Shown here piece after piece: positions 29,905 through 42,833 of a stretch of 64,000 bases of DNA. The stretch lies in the NCBI RefSeq assembly GCF_000315625.1, contig NW_005434639.1, positions 532,134-596,133 on the forward strand, given 5' to 3'. The DNA comes from Guillardia theta CCMP2712. Its lineage: Eukaryota > Cryptophyceae > Pyrenomonadales > Geminigeraceae. Every line of letters starts with the position of its first letter. Within the stretch, counting starts at the first letter, position 1. Position numbers and translations under genes: made by a program. The notes beneath the pieces are model-generated. The model was not told where the DNA came from. It saw only the letters and a list, made by a program, of their open reading frames with translations, and did no database searches.

Positions 29905-31340
29905 ATGAAGGCTGGCTGGCTTCCAAAGGTGGTGAAGAGCTCGACTAAGGCGTTAGTCGATCAAGGTACCTTCGAGGACAAGGAGGCTGATGAACAGCTG
30001 TCCAAAGCGGCCGGGAGGAGGAGGACAGTTCAGGTTTCTTGCATCTCGTGCAGGCTGAGCAAGGTGAAATGCGAAGGCAACCTCCCTTGCAGGTAGAAGA
30101 GGAGCTTCAGAGCTGAAGGAGAATGAGCTGAGTACACCTGTTGCACAGGAGGTGCATCTATCGAGGGATTGCAGACTCCTGCTATCATGCTCGTGGAAGG
30201 GTCCGCGAACGAGACCCAGAACTGGAACAGGCTGAAAGGTGGGCGAACGAAGATCCTGAAACCATCGAGAGGCCAATCAGGTATGCTCGAGACCCTTTTG
30301 TTTATCGTCCGAGGCTCGACGCCGATTCCATCGAGGCTCCCACGCTCTTGCGCAGTCTTTGCTTCGACTTTGTGAGTAGCATGTGGAATGTGGTGGCGGG
30401 TCGCTCAAGTGTTTGATCAGGGAGTGAGTGAGAAGAAAGCAGAAGACATCTTCAAAGTTATGCCTCCTCGCCTCAAGAACATCATCTGGACTGGGTTTAC
30501 CGCATTGGAACAGCTCAAACAGCTGGAAGCTATGAAGCTGGCGCAGGTCAACCCTCCCCCCGTCCTCCCACCTGGACCCAGCCAGCTGATCGGCCTCAAA
30601 AGCTGGCATCACTCAGCACGATGCGGTTACCGTACCATCGCAGTGGATCCTGTGACGGAGCGATGGATGACGTGCGATGTCAACCAGTGGTTGGCTGACC
30701 TCGCCGGGGTCCATCGAGAAGAGCTGTGCAATCGCATCGCGAACCAAGACATGGTAATGCCCTCCTCCGAGCTACGACAGCTCTGTGCTCACCTTACAGC
30801 GATCTTCGACCAAATGGACGTCAAGTCCAAGCACGGGTTTCAGGACGGCACCAAGACGTACTGGTACTGCCGTTGGGGCAAGAACTTCTTGAGAGAGCCA
30901 GAGGGGGAGGGCGTGATAGTTCGCTCCTGCTTCACTGTCAACGTCAACGAGCTGGGAAAATTTAGTGGGGGGACACACACGATGGTGGTCGTCACTGAGG
31001 ACGAGTACGACCGGGTCGCAGAGAAGAGCCCCGACGAGTGTGAAGCCCTGGCTGCTGCTGTCGTGGGACGAAAGTCTGCCAGAGAGGTAGAGCAGACTGA
31101 CCCAGCTCCTGCCGCCCAGCTGACTCCCTGCCGCAGCTCATTTCCAAAGACCTGATGCGAGACGAGAAGATCGAGGTCATGGCAGAGACTGAGTTCGGCT
31201 GCAGGCAGCTGGACAGACTGGCAGAAATCCTTGAGAAGAAGTTTGCGCCTGTTATCGCCATCGCGAACCAGATATTGCCGTTGCCCCCGAGCGCCGCCTG
31301 TACTGCATTTTCAAGTTGGGGCAGTGACGACGGTGTCTAG
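29905..31340 (+). CDS. Zn2Cys6 (Gal4-type) transcription-factor-like protein with a PAS-like region (426 aa)
   Basis: Four exons in phase: 29905-30092, 30149-30371, 30421-31086, 31137-31340. Residues about 45-80 give CISCRLSKVKC and, across the first intron, PCRRCIYRGIADSC. The spacing C-x2-C-x6-C-x5-C-x2-C-x8-C with basic residues in the first loop is the binuclear zinc cluster that binds DNA in fungal regulators. The intron splits the cluster. The middle (30600-31010: TERWMTCDVNQWLADLAGVH...DMVMPSSELRQLCAHL) looks like a PAS sensor domain, as in some fungal zinc-cluster regulators; that call is weaker. The C-terminus is helical (LDRLAEILEKKFAPVIAIAN). No signal peptide. Nuclear regulator by inference; target and ligand unknown. 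Its stop codon directly touches the next GC-rich island. Confidence 0.75.
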
Positions 31341-31474
31341 CCGCTCAGTGCCGCCGCATCGCCGGGCCCGACGATCGGTCGCGGGGGCGCCGTGACGCCG
31401 CCGGGTCACGGACCGTACTGTGATTTAGTAGCCGCTGAGCCGCTCAGTGAAACCTGACTCTGTGAGCATGGATA

Positions 31475-31513
31475 ACTCTAGCATGACAACACACTGTGTT
31501 GTCATGCTAGAGT
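31475..31513. repeat. Perfect 39-bp palindrome (19-bp arms, 1-nt centre)
   Basis: ACTCTAGCATGACAACACA, a single C at 31494, then its exact reverse complement. It would form a 19-bp stem in RNA or a cruciform in DNA. Confidence 0.95.
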
Positions 31514-31530
31514 CACATCTTGATGATCAC

Positions 31531-31592
31531 ACAAGCTGCTGCTGCTGCTGCTGCTGCCGCCGCAGTGCTGCTGCTGCTGCTGCTGCTGCTCT
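31531..31592. repeat. (CTG/GCTGCT)n microsatellite
   Basis: Two CTG runs separated by CCGCCGCAGTG, inside GC-rich island C. Confidence 0.85.
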
Positions 31593-31985
31593 GGCTGCCA
31601 ACGGTGCGGCGCCCTGAGTCAGCTTGGCACGGTGAGAGCAGTGGCGCAGCCAGTCGCCCGGTACAGTACTGCCGACGGTGTGCGCCGGCGTCCCCCACGG
31701 TGACCGCCCCGCCGCGCTACGGTACTACTCCGACCGTGACGGCGGCCCGGCCTGCGGCGGCCCGTTCATGGCGTCACTGCTGCTCCGGCTGATCGGTTTA
31801 GTTGAACGTGACGCCAGGTTGTACGGTAGTACGCGGCAGCAATGCTGAGAGGCAGAGTCATCGGGAGTCAAGTCACCGGCTTACGTGCCACCCGGGCCGG
31901 GCCGCCGGGCCCGGCCGCAGCGGGCGGCCCTGCTGACAGGCTGGCCGCTGAGGGGGGTCAGTCCGATCATCTGTGCACTGGGTCA

Positions 31986-32690
31986 ATCATGGCAGCAAAT
32001 GAGCGGGGATGAGGTAACTCCAGGCGAAGATTCAGTGGGGTGGGGTAGTGACCAGAACATCTAAAGCAGGGGGTACATTATCATGTAATTTCGAGGGTAC
32101 GGGTAACCTTTGAGGGGGTAATCAAAATCAAGTGGAGGGGTAATCAGGTTGCCAGAAATAGATGATGCTGGACCGAGAGACGGGAGATGGCGAAGGAGGG
32201 CTGAGATGTAGGAGGGAGAAGGCGTGAGAGGATGTCTGATCCCTTTGAAGAGACCATGTGTAGCACGTGCAGGGAGACAGGAGCACGAGCTAGAGGAGGA
32301 GAGGAGCAAGGTGCTGAACGAAGGAGGTGTTCAATGTTTCTTGTCAGCTCAGAAGCCGAGTCAGTTTGCTTGCTTTGAAGTGATTGATACATGGCATGAG
32401 AGATGTCAAATTTCAATCAGGTTGTTTAGGATGGAGGCACAAACTCAGGGGCCCCTTAGTTTCCCACACGTGCGATTGGGTATGTTGGAAGCAGCACGTT
32501 GAGAATAGCGAGTCCAATTCAAGGGTTGACCTATACAAGGGTTGACCTCTAAGATTGATTCTAATGAGCAACATGCTTCAATTATTTCATGGCTGCATGC
32601 AGAGATATCACGATATCTCACATAATTGACTTCACTCCAACCATGCCAATGTCTTGTTTTCGTCTTGCAATCGACTGACTCTCTGCCAGA
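31986..32690. other. Intergenic region with a G-run tract
   Basis: GGGGTA/GGGGGTAATC runs at 32035-32145 match the style of the 16-kb tract. The remainder is ordinary sequence. No gene seen. Confidence 0.5.
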
Positions 32691-33080
32691 ATGGTCTTCA
32701 AGCTCATCACCACAATGCTCCAGGCCACTGATGGCGGCGCAACTCCAGCAGCCCCTGGCTCCATCACTGACACGTACAATGCCACACAGGTGTGTGGACT
32801 TTTGTCTCCTTGTGTCTGTGTGGCTCCCAGACTAACTTGTCGTCAGGACGTCAACATCATCGACGCCCCTGCTCCTCGTCCTGATCAGCTTCCTATGGGA
32901 TCATCAAGAAACACCTGGCCCAACATCGTGAACAACAAGGTGAGTGGTTGCGTGTTGCTACATGCGTGTTGTGATGCCGTCTGACAGCGCACCGTTATCT
33001 TCTGCACTACTCAATTTTCTTACCTTCGCAACCGTGAGAACTGCATTCATGACTTCACCGGAGGCCCTCTCCTCGCCTAA
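32691..33080 (+). CDS. Small three-exon protein of unknown function (94 aa)
   Basis: Not recognised. Exons 32691-32789 (99 nt), 32847-32939 (93 nt) and 32988-33080 (93 nt, TAA) are all phase 0 with GT-AG introns of 57 and 48 nt. That regularity is the evidence that it is real. The protein starts MVFKLITTMLQATDGG, has a Pro/Asp-rich middle (DAPAPRPDQLPMGSSRN), and ends with RTVIFCTTQFSYLRNRENC and an HDFTGGPLLA tail. There is no clear signal peptide or domain. An acceptor-like CAG sits just before the ATG, so an upstream exon may exist. Its 3' flank has a tandem duplication near 33087-33136. Confidence 0.5.
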
Positions 33081-33086
33081 AGGCCC

Positions 33087-33136
33087 TCACGTGTAGCCAT
33101 GCACACCATGTTTCACGTGTAGCCATGCAAACTATG
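33087..33136. repeat. 26-bp tandem duplication
   Basis: TTCACGTGTAGCCATGCA-like unit repeated twice (33087 and 33113) just after the small gene, with few mismatches. Confidence 0.7.
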
Positions 33137-33271
33137 TACAGGGACAGAAGGTCTTGCAAGTATCTTGACGATTAAAGATGCACCCAGCATGTCGATGAAA
33201 GGGAGAGTTTGTGGTTGCAGACAAATTCAATCATGTCAATGCTCTTGTTCCTTCTCATGAGGACCTCGTGT

Positions 33272-36623
<3,352 letters not shown>

Positions 36624-37338
36624 CTTTCAAGCCAATTCAGTGCTCACTCCTCCTGTCGTCAAAAAATCAATCGTCTTGCGAAAAACAAAAGTGGGGAGAC
36701 GGGAATGCATGTGAGCAATAACATATTTCTCACAAGATTCCAACTTAAATTCATCTCTATCTTGCAGCTCAATCTCTTCTGAACTAAGCTCTCTGCTTCT
36801 CGCCTCAGTTCCCCTTCAACCCCATTTTTCTTATTTTCCGTCATATTCTCATCTGTTACTGCCCCTCAAACCTCAACCTCGTCTTCTCTCAACCCCTTCA
36901 TCTGTTTCCCTTCATTCTTCTGCACCTGCACCTCAGCATCGAGCGAGAGCACGTTTTCAGAGAGGACAGCAGTTCGCGCCATCTCTCTGCTGGCACTCAA
37001 GTCCACTCATCGCTCCGGCCTCGCAACGAGCTTCTACTTGTCTCTCAGTGCCATGTGCCTTCTCCTCCCTGCGCTCTTGCATGCATGTCGCCTACCCCCG
37101 CTTCCCTCTCTGGATGGCACTACCCCCCTTAGGATAGTAGTACCCCATCCTTCAAGAATAGCACCCCCTCATATCCCTTTCATTACCCCCTGTTTTAGTA
37201 GTATTTCCCCGGCTACCTGATGTGGTACCCCCCAGACACTGTTTTCTGGATCTGGTCAGAAATTTCAACAGGATCTGCAGGAGATCTTTTGTCCTAGCTC
37301 GGGCTGAGCGATCTGCCCGAGCAAGGAGCAAGGACCTC

Positions 37339-37560
37339 TTGCAGATGGTTGTTAGATGTATGTCTTGCAGATGGTTGTTAGATGTATGTCTTGCAGATGG
37401 GTTGTGAGATGTATGTCTTGCAGATGTGTTGTTAGATGTACAGTAATGTGTTTTACCCGCACAAAATAAAAAGTGCCTCAAGCAGAAGAAAGCAGGAACA
37501 GGTGTATGTCTTGCAGATGGGTTGTGAGATGTATGTCTTGCAGATGGGTTGTTAGATGTA
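37339..37560. repeat. 26-27-bp minisatellite, six units in two clusters
   Basis: Unit TTGCAGATGGTTGTTAGATG + TATGTC. Four units lie at 37339-37443 and two at 37509-37560, with a unit fragment (TGTATGTC) at 37502-37509 and a unique 57-bp insert between. The opposite-strand reading frame over it (SARHTSHNP repeats) is a by-product. Confidence 0.85.
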
Positions 37561-37820
37561 AAGCTGTCTCCTAGCTCTTCAGTCTCCGACCTTGCTAGGC
37601 TTGTTAAACAAACCGATGCTTTCCTTCGCCTTGCCACCCTCCGCTCCCCACCTTCCTTGCCAAGACAACAGTCATGATGTATATTGTGATCATGGTCACA
37701 TGTGTCTGGACGCTGATAGAAGGCTCACAACCTGCAGTCGATACATCTCCCCTCTCTTGCTAATCCTCATGCCTCTGCAAAAACTATACGAAAGCTCCGA
37801 TAGAGCTTCCTGCCTCCCTC

Positions 37821-37890
37821 CAGGCCCTTCGTCCTATCCTTGACCGATCGGTCCCTGCAGGCCCTTTGTCCTATCCTTGACCGATCGGTC
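37821..37890. repeat. 33-bp element duplicated in tandem, each ending in the palindrome GACCGATCGGTC
   Basis: Copies at 37821-37853 and 37858-37890 differ at one base (GCCCTTCG versus GCCCTTTG). The 12-bp palindrome ends each copy. Confidence 0.9.
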
Positions 37891-38049
37891 GTGATCAATG
37901 TTCACGTATAGAGCTCTCCGCCAGTCCTACAATCCTGATCTCCTCTCCATAGCAGCATTTGCTGAGGCATCATCCTCCCTCCCTGTAGGAAATCTGTTGG
38001 CTCCTTCTCATAAGTTCTCCTCGAGCTTGCAACAGTCTACGAAGAGACC

Positions 38050-38280
38050 ATGCTCCCCCTTCTGCTTACCGCACCCTTCCTCGTGGTGGCTGCTCTCGAA
38101 AGCGACGGTCGAGAGCACCTGCTATACAAGAGAGCAATCGAGAGAGCAAAGAGAGCGTGTGAGAAACGGACTTTTGTCACACGCTGGACGATGATAATTG
38201 CAGAGGCTGTACAACCAGCAGCCAGATCATCTAAGTTTGTAGTCAGACAGGGACCCATCCTCGTTGCCTGGCTCTGGTGA
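38050..38280 (+). CDS. Possible small secreted protein (76 aa), weak
   Basis: The ATG at 38050 opens MLPLLLTAPFLVVAALES, a good signal-peptide profile, followed by a basic region (YKRAIERAKRACEKR) and a stop at 38278. Nothing identifies it. A potential donor at about 38240 means this may be only a first exon, or chance. Listed because of the signal-peptide-like start. Confidence 0.25.
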   Translation: MLPLLLTAPFLVVAALESDGREHLLYKRAIERAKRACEKRTFVTRWTMIIAEAVQPAARSSKFVVRQGPILVAWLW

Positions 38281-39551
38281 AGGTTGCCAGTACTTTGCCT
38301 GTAGGTCCTCTTAAAGGGGTGTTTCAAGACAGAGGTCGAGGACGACAGCTCATACACTAAAGAATCATTTTATTCGCCAGGGAGGCAATTTTGTCATTGC
38401 ATGTTTACTGAGTCTGTTGAAGAATTCCCCAAAGACGACCAAGATTATTCATGTTGTATGGAGCCTACACAACACTTACAAAATTCATGATCTCTTCCCT
38501 TTCTCAAGTCCTTCGAATATATGATCGGGCTTTTTTCCCTCGCCATGTCACTTCATTGTACAAAAAATCTCACTCCTCAACTTTGCAAGTTTCAATGGTA
38601 TCCTGCCTACGGAATTCTAGTTTTTCGAATCAATATACCTGTCTTTTTTTCGACATCTGATATAACGTTTATACTGAAATCGAGAGAATGCTCGGCTTTG
38701 AAATTTGTATGATAGCAGTAGAGAACATAAAAGAATCAATCTCTTCTAAGACATAATCGAGGCATTCAGGCCATGAAGACAGTAATCTTTGTCATCGTAA
38801 ACTCACATTTCGCTCTCGTCAGCTCAAAAACACTAGTGCGATGATCAAAGGCCAAACACATTCGTATCGAGGAGGAAAGGACAGCGATGCCATGAGCCTG
38901 AAGAGAGCTGAAGGAAGACACCGAGAGGAGGCAGAGGTTCCTACATGTGGTGAACTATGGACGGTGCGCTATACGATACCTGGTCTTAACTTTGAGTAAA
39001 GATTGCCTGGTCCCCTTTCCCCACCTGCCGGGGAAGGGATTCTCAAAATGCTTTTAAAAACCACCTTTCGGCCTCCAAATCCCCAACGTTTCAGAAGCTA
39101 GCTCTCAAGACGTAGTAAAGATCAGTGTAGCATCTGAGATTAGTGATGGACATAAGAAATCGAGCACCCTTACAGGTACTCACGAACGCTATATTATTTG
39201 AGGCTGTTTGATCAGTCTCTTCCTGCCGTTGAACTGCTGCGTCGCACAACACTTTCCGTCCCCCCTTCCCTCCTTTATCCGTTGACGCCCCTCTGCTCTC
39301 CCTCCCCCCGCCCTCCTGCCCACTACCTGCCGTGCTCGTATCCTTGTGTACTTGCATCAGAACACCTGCTCCGAGAAGAATTCGTCTTTGGCTGCCGTCA
39401 GGAAATCAGAATGGTTGGCTCGCAGCATTACCGGTTCGGGTAATTCCTGCCAGTTAACAGGGATCTACAATGCAGTTGTCAAAGAGACCTTCATTCATTT
39501 TTATTAAGATCGAAACAATATTTCAAAAGCCAGGGATAAGATTTATGCATC

Positions 39552-39887
39552 ATGATTTTAGTCCGTGCTGATACCTTTTTATTGACCATCGTGCTGTCGA
39601 TCGCGGTGGTAACCGAAAGCAATCCGATTTACCTCAGAAAGGAGCAGAATGCTGGTTCTGCAGTCAGACAGGTTCCTGACCAGTGCATTGTAGCTGAAAA
39701 GGATCCGAGCAGAAATCGAAATCACTTGAGGTTGAGGGGAGGAGTGGTGGTGGACGTCAGCCATCACGCCTTCCAGCACCCGTCAAAGTCTCAGCCCGAT
39801 GCTCCAATACCTCTGCAAGAAAGCCACAAGCTGTTTCCCGGAACGAAGCGACCAAAGCTGAGTAGGACCATAGAAGACGCTTGTTGA
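39552..39887 (+). CDS. Small secreted-type protein with LRLRGG motif (111 aa)
   Basis: The single open frame starts ATG 39552. It begins with a hydrophobic N-terminus (FLLTIVLSIAVVTESNP, signal-peptide-like), a polar stretch, then NHLRLRGGVVVDV and a low-complexity His/Pro/Ser tail ending in TRTIEDAC-like sequence (stop TGA). The layout of signal peptide, about 40-60 residues, then LRGG is the same as in the ankyrin gene at 28312. No catalytic domain. It could be a complete small secreted protein or the first exon of a longer gene. Confidence 0.5.
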   Translation: MILVRADTFLLTIVLSIAVVTESNPIYLRKEQNAGSAVRQVPDQCIVAEKDPSRNRNHLRLRGGVVVDVSHHAFQHPSKSQPDAPIPLQESHKLFPGTKRPKLSRTIEDAC

Positions 39888-39951
39888 TGCTCAGCTTCTT
39901 ACACGACGCAGAGCCGATTGATCGCTACGGCGGGTTATGCTCGAATCTGTT

Positions 39952-39952
39952 T

Positions 39953-39983
<31 letters not shown>

Positions 39984-39985
39984 CT
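39952..39985. repeat. (TTG)n microsatellite
   Basis: About ten TTG copies just downstream of the small LRGG gene. Confidence 0.9.
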
Positions 39986-40269
39986 GTTATTGTCGTTGTT
40001 GTCATTGAAGATTTCACAACGTGATGAGATATTAGCGCATGCACGCTTCAGCTTACCATACCGGCTCCTAGACTCAATTTCAGCTATTGTAGACGCACTG
40101 CACTGCACACTCAAACGTAATATTGGTTGAGTCTGGGCAGTGATTATTATAGGCAGTACTTCAAAACTTGCCATTGCCAAGTGTCGTACACTGCCGAACT
40201 GCCGAACTGATTGGATGACGGTTTCAAGTTTTGACTTCATCATTCTGCAACGGCGATTGATCAACCCGA

Positions 40270-40760
40270 TGCCACACGTGACACGTAGCCTGATTATCTC
40301 ATGACTGGCCGATCATCGGCGGCGATGTATCAGTAGTATTGCGGCGCCCGGGCCCGTTAGATGCCATCATCGATGCCGCTGAAGCACTGTGACTGCTGCA
40401 GTGGACCGGGTACGCCGACCGTCTGGGGCAACGGGTCACAGCTCCCCACTGGCCCGGGGTTCAGTGGCACAGCTGCGCGGCCGGGGCGCCCGGCCGCCAC
40501 CGCGGCGGTCACGGTGCTGATCGCTCACAGAGTCAGCAAAGACGGTGCATGATCTGGGTGCATGATCATTGACTTAGAGTCTGAGCAAGGATTGGTGCAA
40601 AGTCACAAGTTACGGTCGGGGGCCGGTCTGTGACGAGCCGTGACTGGCACGAACTTGGATCAAGTTTGGATGGCCTCGTCACCGCTCACTCCGACGTCAG
40701 ACGTGTCAGATGGCAGCCCCTCGACGTTAGTACCTATTTTACTACCAGTGAGGCAGCCCC
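40270..40760. repeat. GC-rich palindromic island, copy D
   Basis: High-GC spacer upstream of the RWP-RK gene, with CGGCGCCCGGGCCCG, CGGGTCACAG and CCGGCCGCCACCGCGGCGG words like the other islands. A possible upstream ATG for the RWP-RK gene (40670) lies inside. Confidence 0.5.
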
Positions 40761-40912
40761 CGGCGAAACTCGCGAAACGGTGTGTCTTTAGGTCTATCTC
40801 CCGCAATCCATCCCCGCTTCGCCTCCTTGAAAGTCGTGTCCTCCCAGTCTCGCATCGCTACCATCCACACACACACACGTTGCGACCTTGTTCTCACTCC
40901 ACACAATCTCAC

Positions 40913-41489
40913 ATGGCACATCAATCCATCACGGTCCAAGCAAGGAGAATGATCGGATCAAAAAGACACACCTACAATGTCACGCTCGACCTTCAGACCA
41001 TCACGCCGCTCTTCTCCAGGCGACAAGAAGAAGCTGCTGCGTTTCTAGTGAGCAGTCATACTATTTCAGCACTATGTATGTGTGACGTTTGCTACTCAGG
41101 GACTTTCATTGACGTCTCTGAAGGCTGCTTGTCGAAAACTCGGCATTTTTCGATGGCCATATACCCGTCCAGGCTATGCTTCGCATGGTTCCAATAGCTC
41201 TTCAGGCGATGATCCCAATAGCTCTTCAGGCGATTCGCATGAGAGCATAGCTGTATACACCCCTGAACCGACAGAGGCAAGCTCATCTGCTGCACTTGAC
41301 CTTATCGAGAATGCATCAGGAACAGAAGGTCTGAATGAAATATTCGATGGATTCTTGCCAGCATCAAACGATGAGATGGTAACAGAAATCGCCTCGTCTG
41401 TGTCGAACGAAATTCTTGATAGCAGGTGGCTCTCATGGTTTATCAACTGCGATGAAACAAGTTCAATCAGCATAGATGACGATGAGTGA
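40913..41489 (+). CDS. RWP-RK domain transcription factor (174 aa)
   Basis: Two exons, 40913-41047 and 41100-41489, joined by a 52-nt intron in phase 0. The junction completes the RWP-RK domain: LQTITPLFSRRQEEAAAFL + GLSLTSLKAACRKLGIFRWP followed by YTRP. This plant/algal/protist DNA-binding domain regulates nitrogen response or mating programmes in known members. The usual RWPYRK is RWPYTR here. The rest is an acidic, Ser-rich tail ending SISIDDDE, typical of activation domains. A 24-bp tandem duplication at 41192-41239 encodes two NSSSGD units. The start at 40913 gives the shortest full domain; an in-frame ATG at 40670 would add a low-complexity extension. Confidence 0.85.
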
Positions 41490-41784
41490 TGGAGTTGGGC
41501 AACTGAGCGGCACTCCTTGGCGGTACGGTATGAGTCAAGACTCCCATTGCAGTTGGTCAATTGTGATCGCCTCTCGAATGAAGTTCTCATACCGTACTTG
41601 GTGAGTGAAGCCGCTCTCAAGATGCCGTAACAGTTCAACGCCGCTCTCACATCTCAGCCTTGTTGCCAAGTTGGTTCAACGGTTCAAGCTCTGTATCGAC
41701 TTAGTTACCGTACGATCATGAATCGACTCAGTTGCATCTTCGTGCCATGATCGGTTTCTCGTCACGTTCAGGTTAATCACAATA

Positions 41785-41806
41785 GACTCAGTCGCGCGAC
41801 TGAGTC
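41785..41806. repeat. Perfect 22-bp palindrome
   Basis: GACTCAGTCGC and its exact complement with no spacer. It contains the ACTCAGT word seen throughout the islands. Confidence 0.95.
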
Positions 41807-41857
41807 GTGGCGGCATCCGAGTCCGGCGGGGGCGACAGCAGTGCAGCACTGAGTTGA

Positions 41858-41884
41858 TGATTTTTAACTTTACTTCGAGTAAAG
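41858..41884 (-). repeat. 29-bp motif variant, copy 3
   Basis: On the minus strand TTTACTCGAAGTAAAGTTAA + AAATCA. It matches copies 1 and 2 except for a few positions, and sits between two GC-rich stretches. Confidence 0.6.
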
Positions 41885-42833
41885 ATGATGATCGGACTCG
41901 TGATGATCGGAGAGGCAAACATGGTGAGGCAAACTTTGAAACATGGCTCCAAGTCGGCCGGGTCGAGCCTGTCACTGACGGGCCCGGCCCGGCGCCGGTT
42001 ACTATCGAGTCACGGTTCAGGCTGCTCCCGGTCCGGCGCCGGAGCCTCGGAGTTTTACGATGGTATTGATAGTACAACAAGTACCAAAGTAAAAAGCAAA
42101 AACTTAGTAAAGTACTACTTTCTAAAACTATTTACAGCGATCCATCTACAAATAACTCATAAATTATTATATTATTATATTATGATTTATTCGTCTGAAT
42201 CCAAGAGGCAAATATGGTGAGTTGGAGAGAGGAACTGAAGGGGCGAAAAGAGGAGGAGAGGGATGTAAGGGGGAAGAGGAGGTTGGGAGAAATGCATACT
42301 GTAGATATGGATAGAAATACAATCAGGGAGACAGAGGCAGAGACAGAGGCGGAGATGACAGTCATTGGCGACTGTAGCTGTCGATTTTTTGACTCCTGAT
42401 GAGCGTCAATTTAGTTGCACCATTTGTTGTATATCGTTACTCTCTTTTTGTTGCATCTGTTCTCTTATTTGTAATCCTCTGTACATTTACCTGACTATGT
42501 CAACATACTTCATTTTTCGTGACAAGCTTTGACAGCTCTTCACTGTTCTGTTTGGCAACAACCACACAAAGCTCGTCGAGGAAGCTCAGAATGAATTCGG
42601 AACTGTGAGCGAACTAATTTTCATGGTTGATCTCGTTGACTGACCTCCATGTATGATAGGACTCCCTGAACAGCAACGTTCAGCAATTGTTTCACCTCCA
42701 AAACTTCCACTAGATTGCTTGAGAGATTAAGCTATGAATCGAAAGATTTAAGGTATAAATCATAACAAGTATCAATGACACAGCGAGGTACATCTCGCTA
42801 ATAATAAGCTCCGTGTTTGCATTCACGAGGTTA

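Larger units (their letters stand above)
31341..31985. repeat. GC-rich palindromic island, copy C
   Basis: Begins right after the Zn2Cys6 stop codon with CCGCTCAGTG, a word repeated at 31439. Contains the 39-bp perfect hairpin (31475-31513), a CTG-repeat tract (31531-31592) and a GC-rich tail with GGGCCGGGCCGCCGGGCCC-type text. No convincing gene. Confidence 0.55.
36624..39551. other. Gene-poor spacer with several small repeats
   Basis: Contains a CCCC-run tract (37110-37230), a 26-27-bp minisatellite (37339-37560), a duplicated 33-bp element (37821-37890), a weak short reading frame (38050-38280) and a partial copy of the 29-bp motif (38986-39001, minus). No well-supported gene. Confidence 0.5.
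41490..42833. other. Spacer with palindromes and a GC-rich island (copy E)
   Basis: Between the 3' ends of the RWP-RK gene (plus) and the ankyrin gene (minus). It holds a 12-bp inverted repeat (41523-41534 / 41586-41597), the 22-bp palindrome (41785-41806), a variant of the 29-bp motif (41858-41884), GC-rich text (41900-42060) and AT-rich sequence around 42070-42190. No gene supported. Confidence 0.55.

Noticed and set aside
37339..37560. CRISPR array
   Set aside because: Units are contiguous without unique spacers and the genome is eukaryotic.
37152..37637. 161-codon minus frame with SARHTSHNP repeats as a repeat-protein gene
   Set aside because: Entirely generated by the minisatellite. 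No splice context or domain.
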